Assembly: GCA_964408825.1 (NCBI GenBank) | Contig: CAYPAU010000001.1 | Coordinates: 62,001-126,000 of the forward strand | DNA from: CAYPAU01 sp964408825 | GTDB taxonomy: Bacteria; Patescibacteriota; Microgenomatia; Levybacterales; UBA12049 | Direction: 5' to 3' | DNA length: 64,000 bases | In this document: piece after piece, positions 1 to 8,580 of the stretch | Layout: the number at the start of each line of letters is the position of its first letter | Numbering within the stretch: the stretch's first letter is position 1 | Notes under the pieces: generated by a model | What the model was told of the DNA's origin: nothing | What the model saw: the letters and a program-made list of their open reading frames with translations, nothing else | The model's database searches: none | Program-made: the position numbers and the translations under genes

Positions 1-2
1 CA

Positions 3-1298
3 CCTGTCGCAGTTTTGGACACAGGAATCGATGATACGCACCCAGATCTTTTTGGTAAAATTGCGAAAAGGGCAAATTTCAGCTGGGATCCGGATATCGA
101 TGGCGATGGGCACGGAACACACGTTGCAGGAATTGTGGCAGCAACCACTAATAATTCTTTAGGAGTTGCCTCTTTGGGCTATGACACCAAGCTTTATTCA
201 GTTAAGGTTTTAGATAATGATGGTTCAGGGTACTATTCGTGGATCGCAAACGGAATAATTTGGGCAGCCGACAATGGTGCTAAGGTAATAAACTTAAGCC
301 TTGGAGGATCTTTTGATTCATCAACCTTAAGAGATGCAGTAAATTATGCATGGGGAAAGGGAGTAGTGATAGTTGCGGCAGCCGGAAATAGCAATAATAA
401 AAGAGCTTTATACCCTGCCTACTATACAAATTCGATTGCTGTTGCTGCAACAGACTCGTCTGATAACAAAGCAAGCTTCTCAAGTTACGGATGGTGGGTG
501 GATTTAGCAGCACCGGGAGTTTCAATACTCTCCACTTATAAAGGAGGATATACTTATTTATCAGGGACATCTATGGCAACTCCTTTTGTTTCCGCTCTCT
601 CAAGTTTGGTATTTGCGAATAACTCTACATTTACAAATTCGCAAGTTAGAAATAAAATTGAATCAACAGCTGAGAAAATAAATAAAACCGGAACTTATTG
701 GACGTATGGTCGGATTGATGCTTGCGCGGCTCTAGATTGCATTTTCTTTCCTTCTCCAACGCCAACTTCTACTCCGACTCCAGCTATTACGTTATCTCCA
801 ACTGAAACACCGACAGAAACCCCGACACCAACATTGACTCCGATTCCTTCTCCGACCCCAACTCAAAATCCTAATCAAAATGGACTCTCGGGGGTTTATT
901 ACAACAATAAAGATTTTACAGGTACGACGATTTCGAGAATTGATCAAACAGTGAATTTTAATTGGGAATCAGGTTCGCCAGACCCATCTATTGATGGTAA
1001 TACATTTTCAGTGAGATGGACTGGGAAAATAGAACCACAATCCTCTGAAACCTATACCTTTTATACAAGAACGGACGATGGGGTAAGACTTTGGGTTGAT
1101 GATCAGCTTATTATCGACAACTGGATAAATCAGTCAGTTACAGAAAAATCAGGAACAATTACGCTTTCTTCGGGAAATAGATACAATGTCAAGATGGAAT
1201 ATTATGATAATAAAGGCAAGGCGGTTTCGGAACTTCGTTTCAGTTCTTTCTCAACTCCTAAGCAAATAATTCCCACATCTCAGTTGTTCGTAAATTAA
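3..1298 (+). CDS. Subtilisin-family (S8) serine protease with PA14 domain, 5' partial
   Basis: Secreted or cell-surface serine protease cut by the window edge. The frame is open from the first bases (it reads P-V-A-V-L-D-T-G-I-D), so the first in-frame TTG is not the real start. The S8 catalytic triad is visible: Asp in DTGIDD, His in GHGTHVAG and Ser in GTSMATPF about 185 residues in. A Pro/Thr/Ser-rich linker follows the catalytic domain (about residues 245-290). The C-terminal ~130 residues look like a PA14 domain (FTGTTISRIDQ, DDGVRLWVDD), a carbohydrate or cell-wall binding fold. Such linkers are common in Microgenomates surface proteins. The signal peptide must lie upstream of the window. 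A degrading or surface-processing role is inferred. Confidence 0.93.
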   Translation, partial: PVAVLDTGIDDTHPDLFGKIAKRANFSWDPDIDGDGHGTHVAGIVAATTNNSLGVASLGYDTKLYSVKVLDNDGSGYYSWIANGIIWAADNGAKVINLSLGGSFDSSTLRDAVNYAWGKGVVIVAAAGNSNNKRALYPAYYTNSIAVAATDSSDNKASFSSYGWWVDLAAPGVSILSTYKGGYTYLSGTSMATPFVSALSSLVFANNSTFTNSQVRNKIESTAEKINKTGTYWTYGRIDACAALDCIFFPSPTPTSTPTPAITLSPTETPTETPTPTLTPIPSPTPTQNPNQNGLSGVYYNNKDFTGTTISRIDQTVNFNWESGSPDPSIDGNTFSVRWTGKIEPQSSETYTFYTRTDDGVRLWVDDQLIIDNWINQSVTEKSGTITLSSGNRYNVKMEYYDNKGKAVSELRFSSFSTPKQIIPTSQLFVN

Positions 1299-1353
1299 AC
1301 ATTTCTAATATTGGGTATTGACAAGACTGCGTTTTTTTTGAAATTATAGATGT

Positions 1354-1476
1354 ATGGCGAAGACAAAAAATAAAAGTCTTGAAGTAAACCCCGGCTATCT
1401 GGCGGTTCTCATTATCGTTCTAACCATACTTTATCTTATTCTTACTTTGGGAATCAAAATCAATCTCCCCATTTAG
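1354..1476 (+). CDS. Small single-pass membrane protein, 40 aa
   Basis: A 40-residue ORF beginning MAKTKNKSLEVNPGYLAVLI, with a charged N-terminus and one hydrophobic helix (about residues 15-33) ending in KINLPI. It has no recognisable family. A TTGACA box lies at 1318-1323 and TATAGA at 1345-1350, but the 21 bp spacing and the position 3 nt before the ATG make this promoter weak. It sits alone between the protease and the hydrolase pair. It is supported by its composition and a clean start and stop, not by homology I can name. Confidence 0.5.
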   Translation: MAKTKNKSLEVNPGYLAVLIIVLTILYLILTLGIKINLPI

Positions 1477-1558
1477 GTTAGCCTTAAATTTCCTACTAGG
1501 TTTTAGAATATTTTTAAAAAACATTGACTTTTGGTTATAATAATAGTAAATTCGCAAA

Positions 1559-2245
1559 ATGGTTCAAACCGCAGAAACCACAAGAAGAATATTATTTTCG
1601 GAAAACGGAGCAAATCAGAATGGAGAAACTCCTCGTGGCGACGGCCACCCAATCATAGTCGTACCTCCGGTACTGCGATCGGATAAGAACATGGTTAATA
1701 TGAGGGATTGGATCAATAATCGTGGATTTAGAGCTTTTGAATCGGGCATCGAAGATTCTAGAACAAGAGACCCCCAGAGCGATGTCTTAAAAATTATTTC
1801 AAAAACTGATGAAGTTTTTGAAGAAACCGGCCAAAAAATAACGCTTGTAGGGTTTAGCTTGGGAGGAATTTATACCTTTGTCGCAGCAATGTTCAGACCC
1901 GAAAAGATTCAAAGAGTTGTTCTAGTAGGAACTCCCATCAGACGTCATGTCGCAGATGCTGCGAAGGGAAGATATAAAGAAATAGCTAAGGCCATAATCA
2001 ACGGAAACCCATCCTACGACAGTATTTTAAGTGCTATTCCGACAACGTCTATGCCGTTTGGCTATCCTTTAATCTGTATGTATTCAAAAGATGATGAAGC
2101 CTTTGATTGGGAGGATTGCTCAGGAGATAAAAGGTCAAGTAGGGATATTGAAGTAGATGGACAACACAAAAGTCTTCATCACAATTTTCAGGTTTTCTCA
2201 GGACTAACTTCTATTCTTGAGGAGCCTATTGACAAAGCCGCTTAG
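1559..2245 (+). CDS. Alpha/beta hydrolase
   Basis: Alpha/beta-hydrolase fold protein of 228 residues. The nucleophile elbow is GFSLGG (about residues 100-105) and the preceding strand reads KITLVG. A PIIVVPPVLRSD segment near residue 35 resembles the first strand and oxyanion region of PHA-synthase or lipase-like enzymes. The C-terminal catalytic His is probably in VDGQHKSLHHNF. The substrate is unknown. The next gene, 31 bp downstream on the same strand, encodes a second alpha/beta hydrolase, so the two probably form an operon. A TATAAT box at 1536-1541 lies 17 nt before the ATG. Confidence 0.8.
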   Translation: MVQTAETTRRILFSENGANQNGETPRGDGHPIIVVPPVLRSDKNMVNMRDWINNRGFRAFESGIEDSRTRDPQSDVLKIISKTDEVFEETGQKITLVGFSLGGIYTFVAAMFRPEKIQRVVLVGTPIRRHVADAAKGRYKEIAKAIINGNPSYDSILSAIPTTSMPFGYPLICMYSKDDEAFDWEDCSGDKRSSRDIEVDGQHKSLHHNFQVFSGLTSILEEPIDKAA

Positions 2246-2276
2246 AAGGTGTATTAGCTAATTAAGGAACTTATTT

Positions 2277-3071
2277 ATGGCGGTAGCACAGGCTGAAAAG
2301 CTTGGTTATCTAGATTATCCGCCTCAGCAAGACGGAAGAAGATCTCTTTGGCAAGAGGCGCTTTGGGGACTTGAGTTGGCAGAGCTTATAAACACCCCCG
2401 TCTATAGAGGAGAGGGAGTTCCTCAGGGAGACAAAAGTCCCGTTATAGTAATTCCCGGTTTCCTCAGCAATGATTTTCACACATCAACTTTGAGAGGTTG
2501 GCTTGATAGAATTGGATATACAACATACCCTTCCGATATTCATGTGGCAAATCTTGATCCGGAATCAAGCGAAGATGATTTGAATAGAAAAATAGATAGA
2601 GCTTTTGAAGAAAAAGGTCCAGTTCATCTCTTAGGTCATAGTATCGGTGGAGTAGTAGCAAGGGATTTAGCATCGAGAAAGCCAGAAAAAATTAGGAGCG
2701 TAACAACTCTTGGTAGTCCTCTTTTTGGTGAGCCGGAAAAAATAATTGATCCCTATGTCTTAAGAACTGCCAATAGGCTTATTCGTATATTAAGAGAAAG
2801 GAATAGACTGGATCACAAAAAAAAAGAAATTGCAAAGCCACTTCGGCACAAAGGAGTGAGAGTGACCAGCATATTCACAAGACGAGATGGTGTAGTCGAC
2901 TATAGATATTGTGTTGATCCAAATCCTGATAATGACAGTATTGAAGTTGAAGGCTCACATGCAGGACTGATATTTAATAAGGAAGTTTACGGACACATTG
3001 GTAGAATCCTTGCGATGCCTAAGCGGGCAGAAATTACACTTTTCGAAACTCACTCAAGACACGCTGCTTAA
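2277..3071 (+). CDS. Alpha/beta hydrolase (lipase/PGAP1-like)
   Basis: 264-residue alpha/beta hydrolase. The strand-1 motif VIVIPGFLSND (about residue 55) and the elbow GHSIGG (about residue 119) are typical of lipase-like or PGAP1-like esterases. The catalytic His is likely the one in EVEGSHAGLIFN near residue 230. AAGGAA lies about 9 nt before the ATG. It is the second gene after the preceding hydrolase, but the two are not obviously recent duplicates. Its last codons overlap the end of the convergent MGMT-like gene by 4 bp. Substrate unknown. Confidence 0.82.
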   Translation: MAVAQAEKLGYLDYPPQQDGRRSLWQEALWGLELAELINTPVYRGEGVPQGDKSPVIVIPGFLSNDFHTSTLRGWLDRIGYTTYPSDIHVANLDPESSEDDLNRKIDRAFEEKGPVHLLGHSIGGVVARDLASRKPEKIRSVTTLGSPLFGEPEKIIDPYVLRTANRLIRILRERNRLDHKKKEIAKPLRHKGVRVTSIFTRRDGVVDYRYCVDPNPDNDSIEVEGSHAGLIFNKEVYGHIGRILAMPKRAEITLFETHSRHAA

Positions 3072-3364
3072 TTTAGGAGGAGAAACTTTTTGAGATTTAC
3101 GCGGTCGTTTATAAATCCGATTCCTTCTCTCCCAAGCTTTGCTTTTTGTTTTGTCATACCGCCGAAAGCATAGCCTGATGCAAGCTTTCCATCCGACCGG
3201 ATTACTCTATGGCATGGAACTTTTTTGATATCTGTATTTCTATGAAGCGCAAAACCTACAAATCGCGGGTTAATATTTAAAATTTTCGCAATTTGTCCAT
3301 AGGTCATCACTTTTCCCTTTGGAATCTTGGAAACAATTTCATAAACATTCTCAAAATTTTTCAT
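3068..3364 (-). CDS. MGMT-family DNA alkyltransferase-like protein
   Basis: 98-residue protein equal to the C-terminal DNA-binding and active-site domain of O6-alkylguanine-DNA alkyltransferases. It has the helix-turn-helix region (MTYGQIAKILNI), the arginine-finger region (NPRFVGFALHRN) and an intact PCHRV active-site motif. Because the cysteine is present, it could be a real suicide methyltransferase rather than an alkyltransferase-like protein that lacks it. The N-terminal domain of Ada/Ogt is absent. It would repair or flag O6-alkylguanine in DNA. The neighbouring MazG-like pyrophosphohydrolase also fits genome protection. Confidence 0.9.
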   Translation of the reverse strand: MKNFENVYEIVSKIPKGKVMTYGQIAKILNINPRFVGFALHRNTDIKKVPCHRVIRSDGKLASGYAFGGMTKQKAKLGREGIGFINDRVNLKKFLLLN

Positions 3365-3383
3365 ACTTAGATTGACTCAGTAT

Positions 3384-3467
3384 GACCCTGAGCTTGGGCT
3401 TCGACTGAGCAGTTCGACTGTCCTGAGCTCACTGCCGAAGGGCTCAGCCGAATGTCTCGAATGGGTC
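3384..3467 (-). repeat. REP-like palindromic element
   Basis: An ~84 bp GC-rich intergenic element between the MGMT-like and MazG-like genes. It is bounded by GACCC (3384-3388) and GGGTC (3463-3467). Inside it has CTGAGC/GCTCAG arms (3424-3429 and 3441-3446) and TTCGACTG-type cores. The words TTCGA and CTGAGC recur in the tsaE repeat and next to tRNA-Glu. Composition differs sharply from the AT-rich flanks. Confidence 0.55.
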
Positions 3468-3801
3468 ATTTTTTCGCCTTCATATATTTATGTTCTATTT
3501 TTTTAAGTTTGTCATTTACGGCTCTGTCGATATTCACACCTGCCGCCTGGGCAAGCTGGATTGTCGTTATTATTACATCGGCGAACTCCTCATAAATGTT
3601 TCTTTTGTCAAATTTCTCAAGCTTTGCCCGCCTTTGAAGTTTCAAAACAGATAGGATATCATTTGCAAGTTCTCCGACCTCCTCATTTAATTTCACGGTT
3701 TTTGTAAGAATTTCTTTCTCGGTTTGAGAGTACAGCCTGTAATGGGGCCTTGTCTTCTCATTTAATACTCTAATTTTATCCTGAAGATTTTTAAGATTCA
3801 C
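3466..3801 (-). CDS. MazG-like nucleotide pyrophosphohydrolase
   Basis: 111-residue all-helical protein of the MazG/dUTPase-2 superfamily. The metal-binding motif is visible as EEVGEL (about residues 40-45) and EEFADV (about residues 71-76). Such enzymes hydrolyse non-canonical (d)NTPs to the monophosphate and PPi. The C-terminus is lysine-rich. It reads in the same direction as the MGMT-like gene, separated only by the REP-like element. The precise substrate cannot be told from sequence. Confidence 0.82.
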   Translation of the reverse strand: MNLKNLQDKIRVLNEKTRPHYRLYSQTEKEILTKTVKLNEEVGELANDILSVLKLQRRAKLEKFDKRNIYEEFADVIITTIQLAQAAGVNIDRAVNDKLKKIEHKYMKAKK

Positions 3802-3841
3802 CTCTTAATTATACATCATTTGAAGAGGTGCGCTGAGGTCA

Positions 3842-3857
3842 CCCCGCCCAGGCGGGG
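3842..3857. repeat. GC-rich perfect hairpin
   Basis: CCCCGCCCAGGCGGGG, a 16 bp palindrome in the space upstream of the next plus-strand gene. It resembles the cores of the GC-rich hairpins found inside ftsE, yqeY and lon. There is no T-run after it on either strand, so it is not a classical terminator. Confidence 0.5.
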
Positions 3858-3898
3858 CTCCCCGCGCATTGATAACGAAACGTGGTAAAATAAATTTG

Positions 3899-4264
3899 AT
3901 GAGAAACTTGGGTAAGAATGAACCCGAATTTGAAGAATCTTGGAACATAAAACGGATAGGATTAGCATTTATTACCCTCATTCTTTTATTGGGATTGGCA
4001 GCATATTCTCTAAAAGAAGATTCTTTTTTGAAAGGCTCAAAAAAAGAAACACCAAAAGTATTACCCGTCTCAGATGAAAATTTGGAAGATGTGGTTCAAA
4101 AACAAATAAAGTCCATAAGAGAAAAAGCTGTAAATATAAATGTTGAGGAAATAGCTTCATCCTCCCCTCAAATTCAAAATCTGGTAAATGATATAAAAGC
4201 TTTGCAAGAACTGCCTAAAAATCAAGCCAAAGAAGCATGCATGAATATCTGTAAGAGTTTCTAA
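3899..4264 (+). CDS. Membrane-anchored protein of unknown function
   Basis: 121 residues from the ATG at 3899 (an upstream TTG at 3869 is less likely). A short acidic cytoplasmic N-terminus (MRNLGKNEPEFEESW) is followed by one membrane helix (about residues 21-38) and an extracellular, mostly helical region of ~80 residues. The C-terminus has two Cys in CMNICKSF. An extended -10 box, TGGTAAAAT (TAAAAT at 3886-3891), leaves only 7 nt before the ATG. This favours the 3899 start and suggests a leaderless mRNA. The following CPBP protease gene begins 14 bp downstream. No family recognised. Confidence 0.65.
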   Translation: MRNLGKNEPEFEESWNIKRIGLAFITLILLLGLAAYSLKEDSFLKGSKKETPKVLPVSDENLEDVVQKQIKSIREKAVNINVEEIASSSPQIQNLVNDIKALQELPKNQAKEACMNICKSF

Positions 4265-4277
4265 ATTACAAGTCTAT

Positions 4278-4985
4278 ATGTTGTTTAATCCTCTGTTTAC
4301 CGCAGTTATAGTTGTGCTATATGGTTCTTTCGTAAACCTTCTACCGTACAAAGCTCTTTATAGACATAAATTATATACACCTATAAACCTGATATTTCTG
4401 ATTATTTTACTTACTCTTAATCGAGATTTAGAATTTTCTACTCTTGGAATTTCACCATCCAATCTTTTGAGCAGTTCGTTTCTGGGTTTTGTAATAGGTT
4501 CTATAACAGTTCTAATCAGTACTCTATTTATCTTAAAACTAGAAAGAAAAATTAAGCTTAAGGACCCAAGATTTTTTTTCTTAAAATCACCCCAAACGCT
4601 CATGTTCGGAGTCTTTGTCCATATTTTAATTGGGACAGTAATTTTTGAAGAAATAATACATAGAGGAATTGTTCTTGCAAGATTTCAGGAAATTATGGAT
4701 CCAATATCTGCAATTTTTGCCTCAAGTTTAATTTTTGCATTTTGGCACATAGTTTCTGTTGTAAGGCTAATTTGGCCAAGTATAAAAGCTACTATTCGTC
4801 TTTTGCCTTTTCAGTATGTTTCACTTTTAGGCACCTTCTTATTAATGTTTATTGGAGGACTTATCTTCTCCTCCCTTAGAGTTTATTCTGGCAACATAAT
4901 AGGTTCAATGATAGCTCATGGTATGATTAATTCAGGCACTCTCGTAGCATTTTATATTTTGAGAAATAAAGATGAAAAAGATTAA
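4278..4985 (+). CDS. CPBP-family intramembrane metalloprotease
   Basis: 235-residue multi-helix membrane protein of the CPBP (CaaX protease / Abi) family. The three conserved motifs are visible: EEIIHR (EExxxR), FAFWH (FxxxH) and HGMIN (HxxxN), which together build the intramembrane zinc site. The C-terminal LRVYSGNIIGSMIAHG segment is characteristic. Members cleave membrane peptides and take part in bacteriocin maturation or self-immunity. The target here is unknown. It overlaps the Nramp-like gene by 14 bp, which suggests co-expression. Confidence 0.88.
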   Translation: MLFNPLFTAVIVVLYGSFVNLLPYKALYRHKLYTPINLIFLIILLTLNRDLEFSTLGISPSNLLSSSFLGFVIGSITVLISTLFILKLERKIKLKDPRFFFLKSPQTLMFGVFVHILIGTVIFEEIIHRGIVLARFQEIMDPISAIFASSLIFAFWHIVSVVRLIWPSIKATIRLLPFQYVSLLGTFLLMFIGGLIFSSLRVYSGNIIGSMIAHGMINSGTLVAFYILRNKDEKD

Positions 4986-6237
4986 GAAAATATTTTCATT
5001 TTTAGGCCCGGGTTTTATAACCGGGGCATCGGATGATGACCCCTCTGGTATTGCAACCTATTCCCAGACAGGGGCAATATTTGGGTTTGCGCAGGCATGG
5101 CTTGCAATTTTTACTTTTCCGCTTATGTCCGCAGTTCAGGAGATGTGCGGAAGGATTGGGCTTGTGACAGGGCATGGTTTGGCGGGAGTCATTAGGAAAT
5201 ATTACTCTAAAAAATTATTATATACAGCTGTCTTACTTCTTTTTGTAGCAAATACTATCAATATCGGCGCCGATTTAGGAGCAATGGCTGCATCTGTCCA
5301 ACTTTTATTTGATATTCCTTTTGCCGTGGGAGTTCTTACTATGGTTGTAATCTCTCTAGCCTTGGAGATCTTCGTTTCCTATAAAGCCTATTCAAAATAC
5401 CTAAAGTATTTAGCCTTTGCTCTTCTGTCGTATGTCTTTTCTGCCTTTTTTGTCAAAATCGATTGGGAAAAAGTTTTTTCTTCTACCTTAGTGCCACACG
5501 TTGAACTTAGCAGGAATTACTTGATTAATATTGTTGCGATTTTAGGAACTACGATATCCCCCTATCTTTTTTTCTGGCAAGCAGATGAGGAGGTTGAGGA
5601 AGAGATTACCCATCATAAGTTAAGAAGAATGGGTGCGGGGCAGCCAAAAGTAACTCCAAAGGATATTTCAAGACTGAGAATAGATACTGTCGTTGGAATG
5701 CTTTTTTCAAATATTGTAATGTGGTTTATTATTGTCACAACGGGAGCAACTCTTTTTGCAAATGGTATCCACGACATAACAAGTGCTCAGGAAGCCGCTT
5801 TGGCTCTTAAACCTCTTGCCGGAGATTTTGCTTTTTTGCTTTTTGCAATAGGTATAATAGGGACCGGTTTTCTTGCTATTCCAATTCTTGCAGGATCTGC
5901 TTCCTATGCGATTTCCGAAGCCTTAGGTTGGCGCGCGGGGCTTGGTCAGAAATTTAAAAGGGCTTACGGATTCTATGTAGTTATTGTTGTTGCAACTCTT
6001 CTTGGAGTGATAATTAATTTTATCGGAATAAATCCAATTTCTGCGCTTTATTATACTGCAGTTCTGAATGGTATAATAGCCCCTCCTCTTATAATAATGA
6101 TAATTTTTATTTCAAACAATAAAAAAATTATGGGAGAAAAAACAAATAATACCTTGATTAATGTTTTAGGAATAACAACAGCACTTATTATGGGTATTTC
6201 AGCTGTGATTTTAATAAGCACATTTTTTATTAAATAA
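4972..6237 (+). CDS. Nramp-related divalent metal transporter
   Basis: 421 residues with about eleven predicted membrane helices, LeuT fold. The first helix carries ASDDDPSGIATYSQTGA, where canonical Nramp has a DPGN motif. The sixth helix reads ILGTTISPYLFFWQADEE, where the usual MPHN metal ligands are replaced by a S-P-Y-type sequence. This places it in the divergent Nramp-like branch rather than among MntH Mn/Fe importers, and the transported ion (Mg, Mn or other) is uncertain. It starts inside the CPBP gene and ends 1 bp before prfB. Confidence 0.85.
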   Translation: MKKIKKIFSFLGPGFITGASDDDPSGIATYSQTGAIFGFAQAWLAIFTFPLMSAVQEMCGRIGLVTGHGLAGVIRKYYSKKLLYTAVLLLFVANTINIGADLGAMAASVQLLFDIPFAVGVLTMVVISLALEIFVSYKAYSKYLKYLAFALLSYVFSAFFVKIDWEKVFSSTLVPHVELSRNYLINIVAILGTTISPYLFFWQADEEVEEEITHHKLRRMGAGQPKVTPKDISRLRIDTVVGMLFSNIVMWFIIVTTGATLFANGIHDITSAQEAALALKPLAGDFAFLLFAIGIIGTGFLAIPILAGSASYAISEALGWRAGLGQKFKRAYGFYVVIVVATLLGVIINFIGINPISALYYTAVLNGIIAPPLIIMIIFISNNKKIMGEKTNNTLINVLGITTALIMGISAVILISTFFIK

Positions 6238-6238
6238 A

Positions 6239-7242
6239 ATGGATAATTTAAAAGAGAGAGTAAGGAATTTTCTTGATAAGTTCGATATAGAACAAAAAAG
6301 AAAAAAAATACGAGAAATTGAAGCAAAAAGTACCGATCCTTCCTTCTGGCAGGATCAGAAAAAGGCTGCATCCTCCATGAAAGAATTATCCGATCTTCAA
6401 AGGGAGATTGAAGAAGTCGAAAAGCTTCAGGAACTTTTAGATAAAGAGAAATATGAAGAAGCTGAAAAGATTTTAGGCAAACTTGAAACAGTTCTTTTTC
6501 TTTCCGGTCCATACGACGAGAAGAATGCTATTTTGTCAATTCATGCGGGGCAAGGTGGAGTTGAGGCAATGGATTGGACTCAAATGCTCTACAGAATGTA
6601 CACAAGGTATTTTGAAAAAAAAGGATGGGAGTACGAGGTGATGGAGGAAACGCCGGGGGAGGAAGCAGGGTTAAAAAGCGCTGGAGTTCTCGTTGATAGT
6701 AAATACGCGTATGGATATCTCAAAAGGGAGGCAGGAGTTCACAGGTTAGTTCGTCTTTCTCCTTTTGACGCTGACAAAGCNNNNNNNNNNNNNNTGCCCT
6801 GGTTGAGGTGATGCCAGAAGTGGGAGAAGAGGAAAAGGTTGATGTCAAGGAGGATGATTTAGAATGGAGTTTTTACAGGGCGAGTAGTAAAGGTGGCCAA
6901 AACGTCCAAAAGGTTTCAACAGCAGTAAGACTTAAGCACAAGCCGACAAACATTGTAGTGACAGCTCAGGCGCAAAGATATCAGGCTCAAAACAGAGAAT
7001 ACGCTTTAAAGATGCTTGCCGGAAAACTTTTTATTTTAAAAGAAGAAGAAAGAAGAAAACAGGAGGAAAAATTAAAAGGTGAATATAAAACTCCGGGGTG
7101 GGGAAATCAAATTCGCTCCTACGTCCTTCACCCGTACCATATGGTTAAAGATTTGCGAACGGATATCGAGACATCGGATACCGAAGCGGTTTTAGATGGA
7201 GATTTAGACATTTTTATTAATGAAGAATTGAAGAAGCTTTAG
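6239..7242 (+). CDS. prfB: Peptide chain release factor 2 (assembly gap inside)
   Basis: Release factor 2, which recognises UGA and UAA stops and triggers peptidyl-tRNA hydrolysis. The N-terminal helical domain (MDNLKERVRNFLDKF) is followed by the SPF anticodon-mimic motif (RLSPFDADK) and the catalytic GGQ in SSKGGQNVQKVS. The ORF appears broken only because 14 Ns sit at 6781-6794. Both halves are full-length and colinear. Unlike many prfB genes there is no sign of the in-frame UGA autoregulatory frameshift near codon 25: the N-terminus reads straight into LKERVR. Presence of RF2 agrees with UGA being a stop here. Confidence 0.95.
6781..6794. other. Assembly gap (14 N) in prfB
   Basis: Run of 14 undetermined bases between the codons for SPFDADKA and ALVEVMPE. 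The family normally has R-H-T-S-F between these points. Restoring the frame needs 15 bases, not 14, so the real gap is probably one base longer than represented. Confidence 0.97.
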
Positions 7243-7291
7243 CTTGCCAAATCTTAAGAAATATGTTTTACTAGATAGTTAGCAGAATCCT

Positions 7292-7777
7292 ATGGATGAA
7301 AAGACTCAAATAGAAGAAAAAACCCAAGTAGAAGGAAAACCGTTGATGGGTACCTTTAGCGATGAAACTAAAACATCCTTTTTCTCTCCAAAAATTATTG
7401 CAGCTCTTATTGTTGTGGCTGTTTTGGGGATAGGAACAGGTTTTTTTCTTTCTCAAAGATCCATAGGTCCTCTTTCGGAAGAAACCAAAAATTCCGGTAG
7501 CGCATCTGAGGCGTCAAAAGGTATGATAGTCGGCTCCTCGGATACCAAGACCTTTAAAGACACCACAGAGGGCGTACTTGAGGAAGGAGGAATTAAAGGA
7601 GAGGGGCAATTTCATCTGGTTCGACCGGGCGGGGAGTCCCAGAATGTTTATCTTACATCTTCTATAGTTGATCTTTCACAATTCTTAAAAAAGAAAGTTA
7701 AGGTTTGGGGCGAAACACAAAAGGCCCAATATGCAGGCTGGCTTATGGATGTAGGAAGGCTTCAGGTTCTAGAGTAA
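7292..7777 (+). CDS. Single-pass membrane protein upstream of ftsE
   Basis: 161 residues: an acidic cytoplasmic N-terminus (repeated EEKTQ), one membrane helix (about residues 34-53), a Ser/Glu-rich stretch, and a compact C-terminal domain of ~65 residues rich in beta strands (FHLVRPGGESQNVYLTSS, KVKVWGETQ). The C-terminal domain could be a small OB-like or SH3-like beta barrel. No family can be named with confidence. It lies 49 bp after prfB and 20 bp before ftsE, probably in one transcription unit. Confidence 0.7.
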   Translation: MDEKTQIEEKTQVEGKPLMGTFSDETKTSFFSPKIIAALIVVAVLGIGTGFFLSQRSIGPLSEETKNSGSASEASKGMIVGSSDTKTFKDTTEGVLEEGGIKGEGQFHLVRPGGESQNVYLTSSIVDLSQFLKKKVKVWGETQKAQYAGWLMDVGRLQVLE

Positions 7778-7797
7778 CTGTTTTTAATTCCATCTTA

Positions 7798-8580
7798 ATG
7801 ATTAAACTAGATAAAATTTCTAAAAAATTCGGTACAGGGGTCTTTGGTCTATCAGACGTAAGTCTTATAATTGATAAAAACGAATTTGTTTTTTTGGTGG
7901 GTCCTACAGGATCGGGAAAAACTACTCTACTCAGGCTTCTTACAAGAGAAATCCTACCAACCGAAGGGAAAGTTATAATAAATGACTGGGACATCGTAAA
8001 ACTTCCAAAAGAAAAGATTCCGCATCTTAGAAAAAGAATAGGTGTTGTATTTCAAGATCTTAAGCTTCTTATGGACAGAACTGTTTTTGAAAATGTAAGC
8101 CTACCTCTTGAGGTGGCCGGGATAAAATTTGAAGAGGCAAAAAAAAGAGTAGATGAAGTTCTTTCTCAAGTAGGAATAATCGAACACAGAGAAAAATTTC
8201 CAGTACAATTGTCAGGGGGAGAAGTTCAGAGAACGGCAATTGCCAGAGCCCTAGTTCTTTCTCCTGAAATACTTCTTGCGGATGAGCCAACCGGTAATTT
8301 GGATGCCGCAACTTCATGGGAAATCGTAAAACTCCTTTCAGACATAAATGAAAAAGGCACTGTTGTTATTATGGCGACTCACAACTCTGACATTGTAAAA
8401 AGTATGGAGAAAAGAGTCGTGGCCCTAGAGAAGGGGAAAATTATAAGAGATGACCTGCCTGCTCGCCTCGACTCGGCGGAGCGGGCCGGCCAGGCGGGTA
8501 AGAAGTCCCACAGGGAAGGAGCCTCCGGGAAAAAAGACGAGGAGACTAAAAAGGAACACAAGAAGGAGGAGGGACAATGA
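7798..8580 (+). CDS. ftsE: Cell-division ABC transporter ATPase FtsE
   Basis: ATPase of the FtsEX complex, which transmits divisome signals across the membrane to activate peptidoglycan hydrolases. The start at ATG 7798 (MIKLDKISKKFG) fits the family; the longer ORF is an extension in the wrong context. Walker A is GPTGSGKTT, the signature is LSGGEVQRTAIA and Walker B is LLADEPTGNLD. After about residue 215 the protein leaves the FtsE core and has a tail of ~40 residues. The first part of this tail is encoded by a GC-rich palindromic stretch, and the rest is Lys/Glu-rich. The tail looks like an addition. It overlaps ftsX by ATGA. Confidence 0.95.
   Translation: MIKLDKISKKFGTGVFGLSDVSLIIDKNEFVFLVGPTGSGKTTLLRLLTREILPTEGKVIINDWDIVKLPKEKIPHLRKRIGVVFQDLKLLMDRTVFENVSLPLEVAGIKFEEAKKRVDEVLSQVGIIEHREKFPVQLSGGEVQRTAIARALVLSPEILLADEPTGNLDAATSWEIVKLLSDINEKGTVVIMATHNSDIVKSMEKRVVALEKGKIIRDDLPARLDSAERAGQAGKKSHREGASGKKDEETKKEHKKEEGQ
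8454..8499 (+). repeat. GC-rich palindromic insert in ftsE tail
   Basis: CCTGCCTGCTCGCCTC followed by CGGCGGAGCGGGCCGGCC and CAGGCGGG. This is a ~46 bp block of very high GC with internal inverted repeats, read in frame as PARLDSAERAGQAG. It shares the CCTGCC and GGCGG words with the inserts in yqeY and lon. Confidence 0.6.

Noticed and set aside
1318..1350. Confident promoter for the 40-residue membrane protein
   Set aside because: The boxes are good individually but the spacing is 21 bp and the -10 is 3 nt from the ATG.
6239..6811. Programmed +1 frameshift in prfB
   Set aside because: No in-frame TGA near the N-terminus; the only break coincides with the run of Ns.
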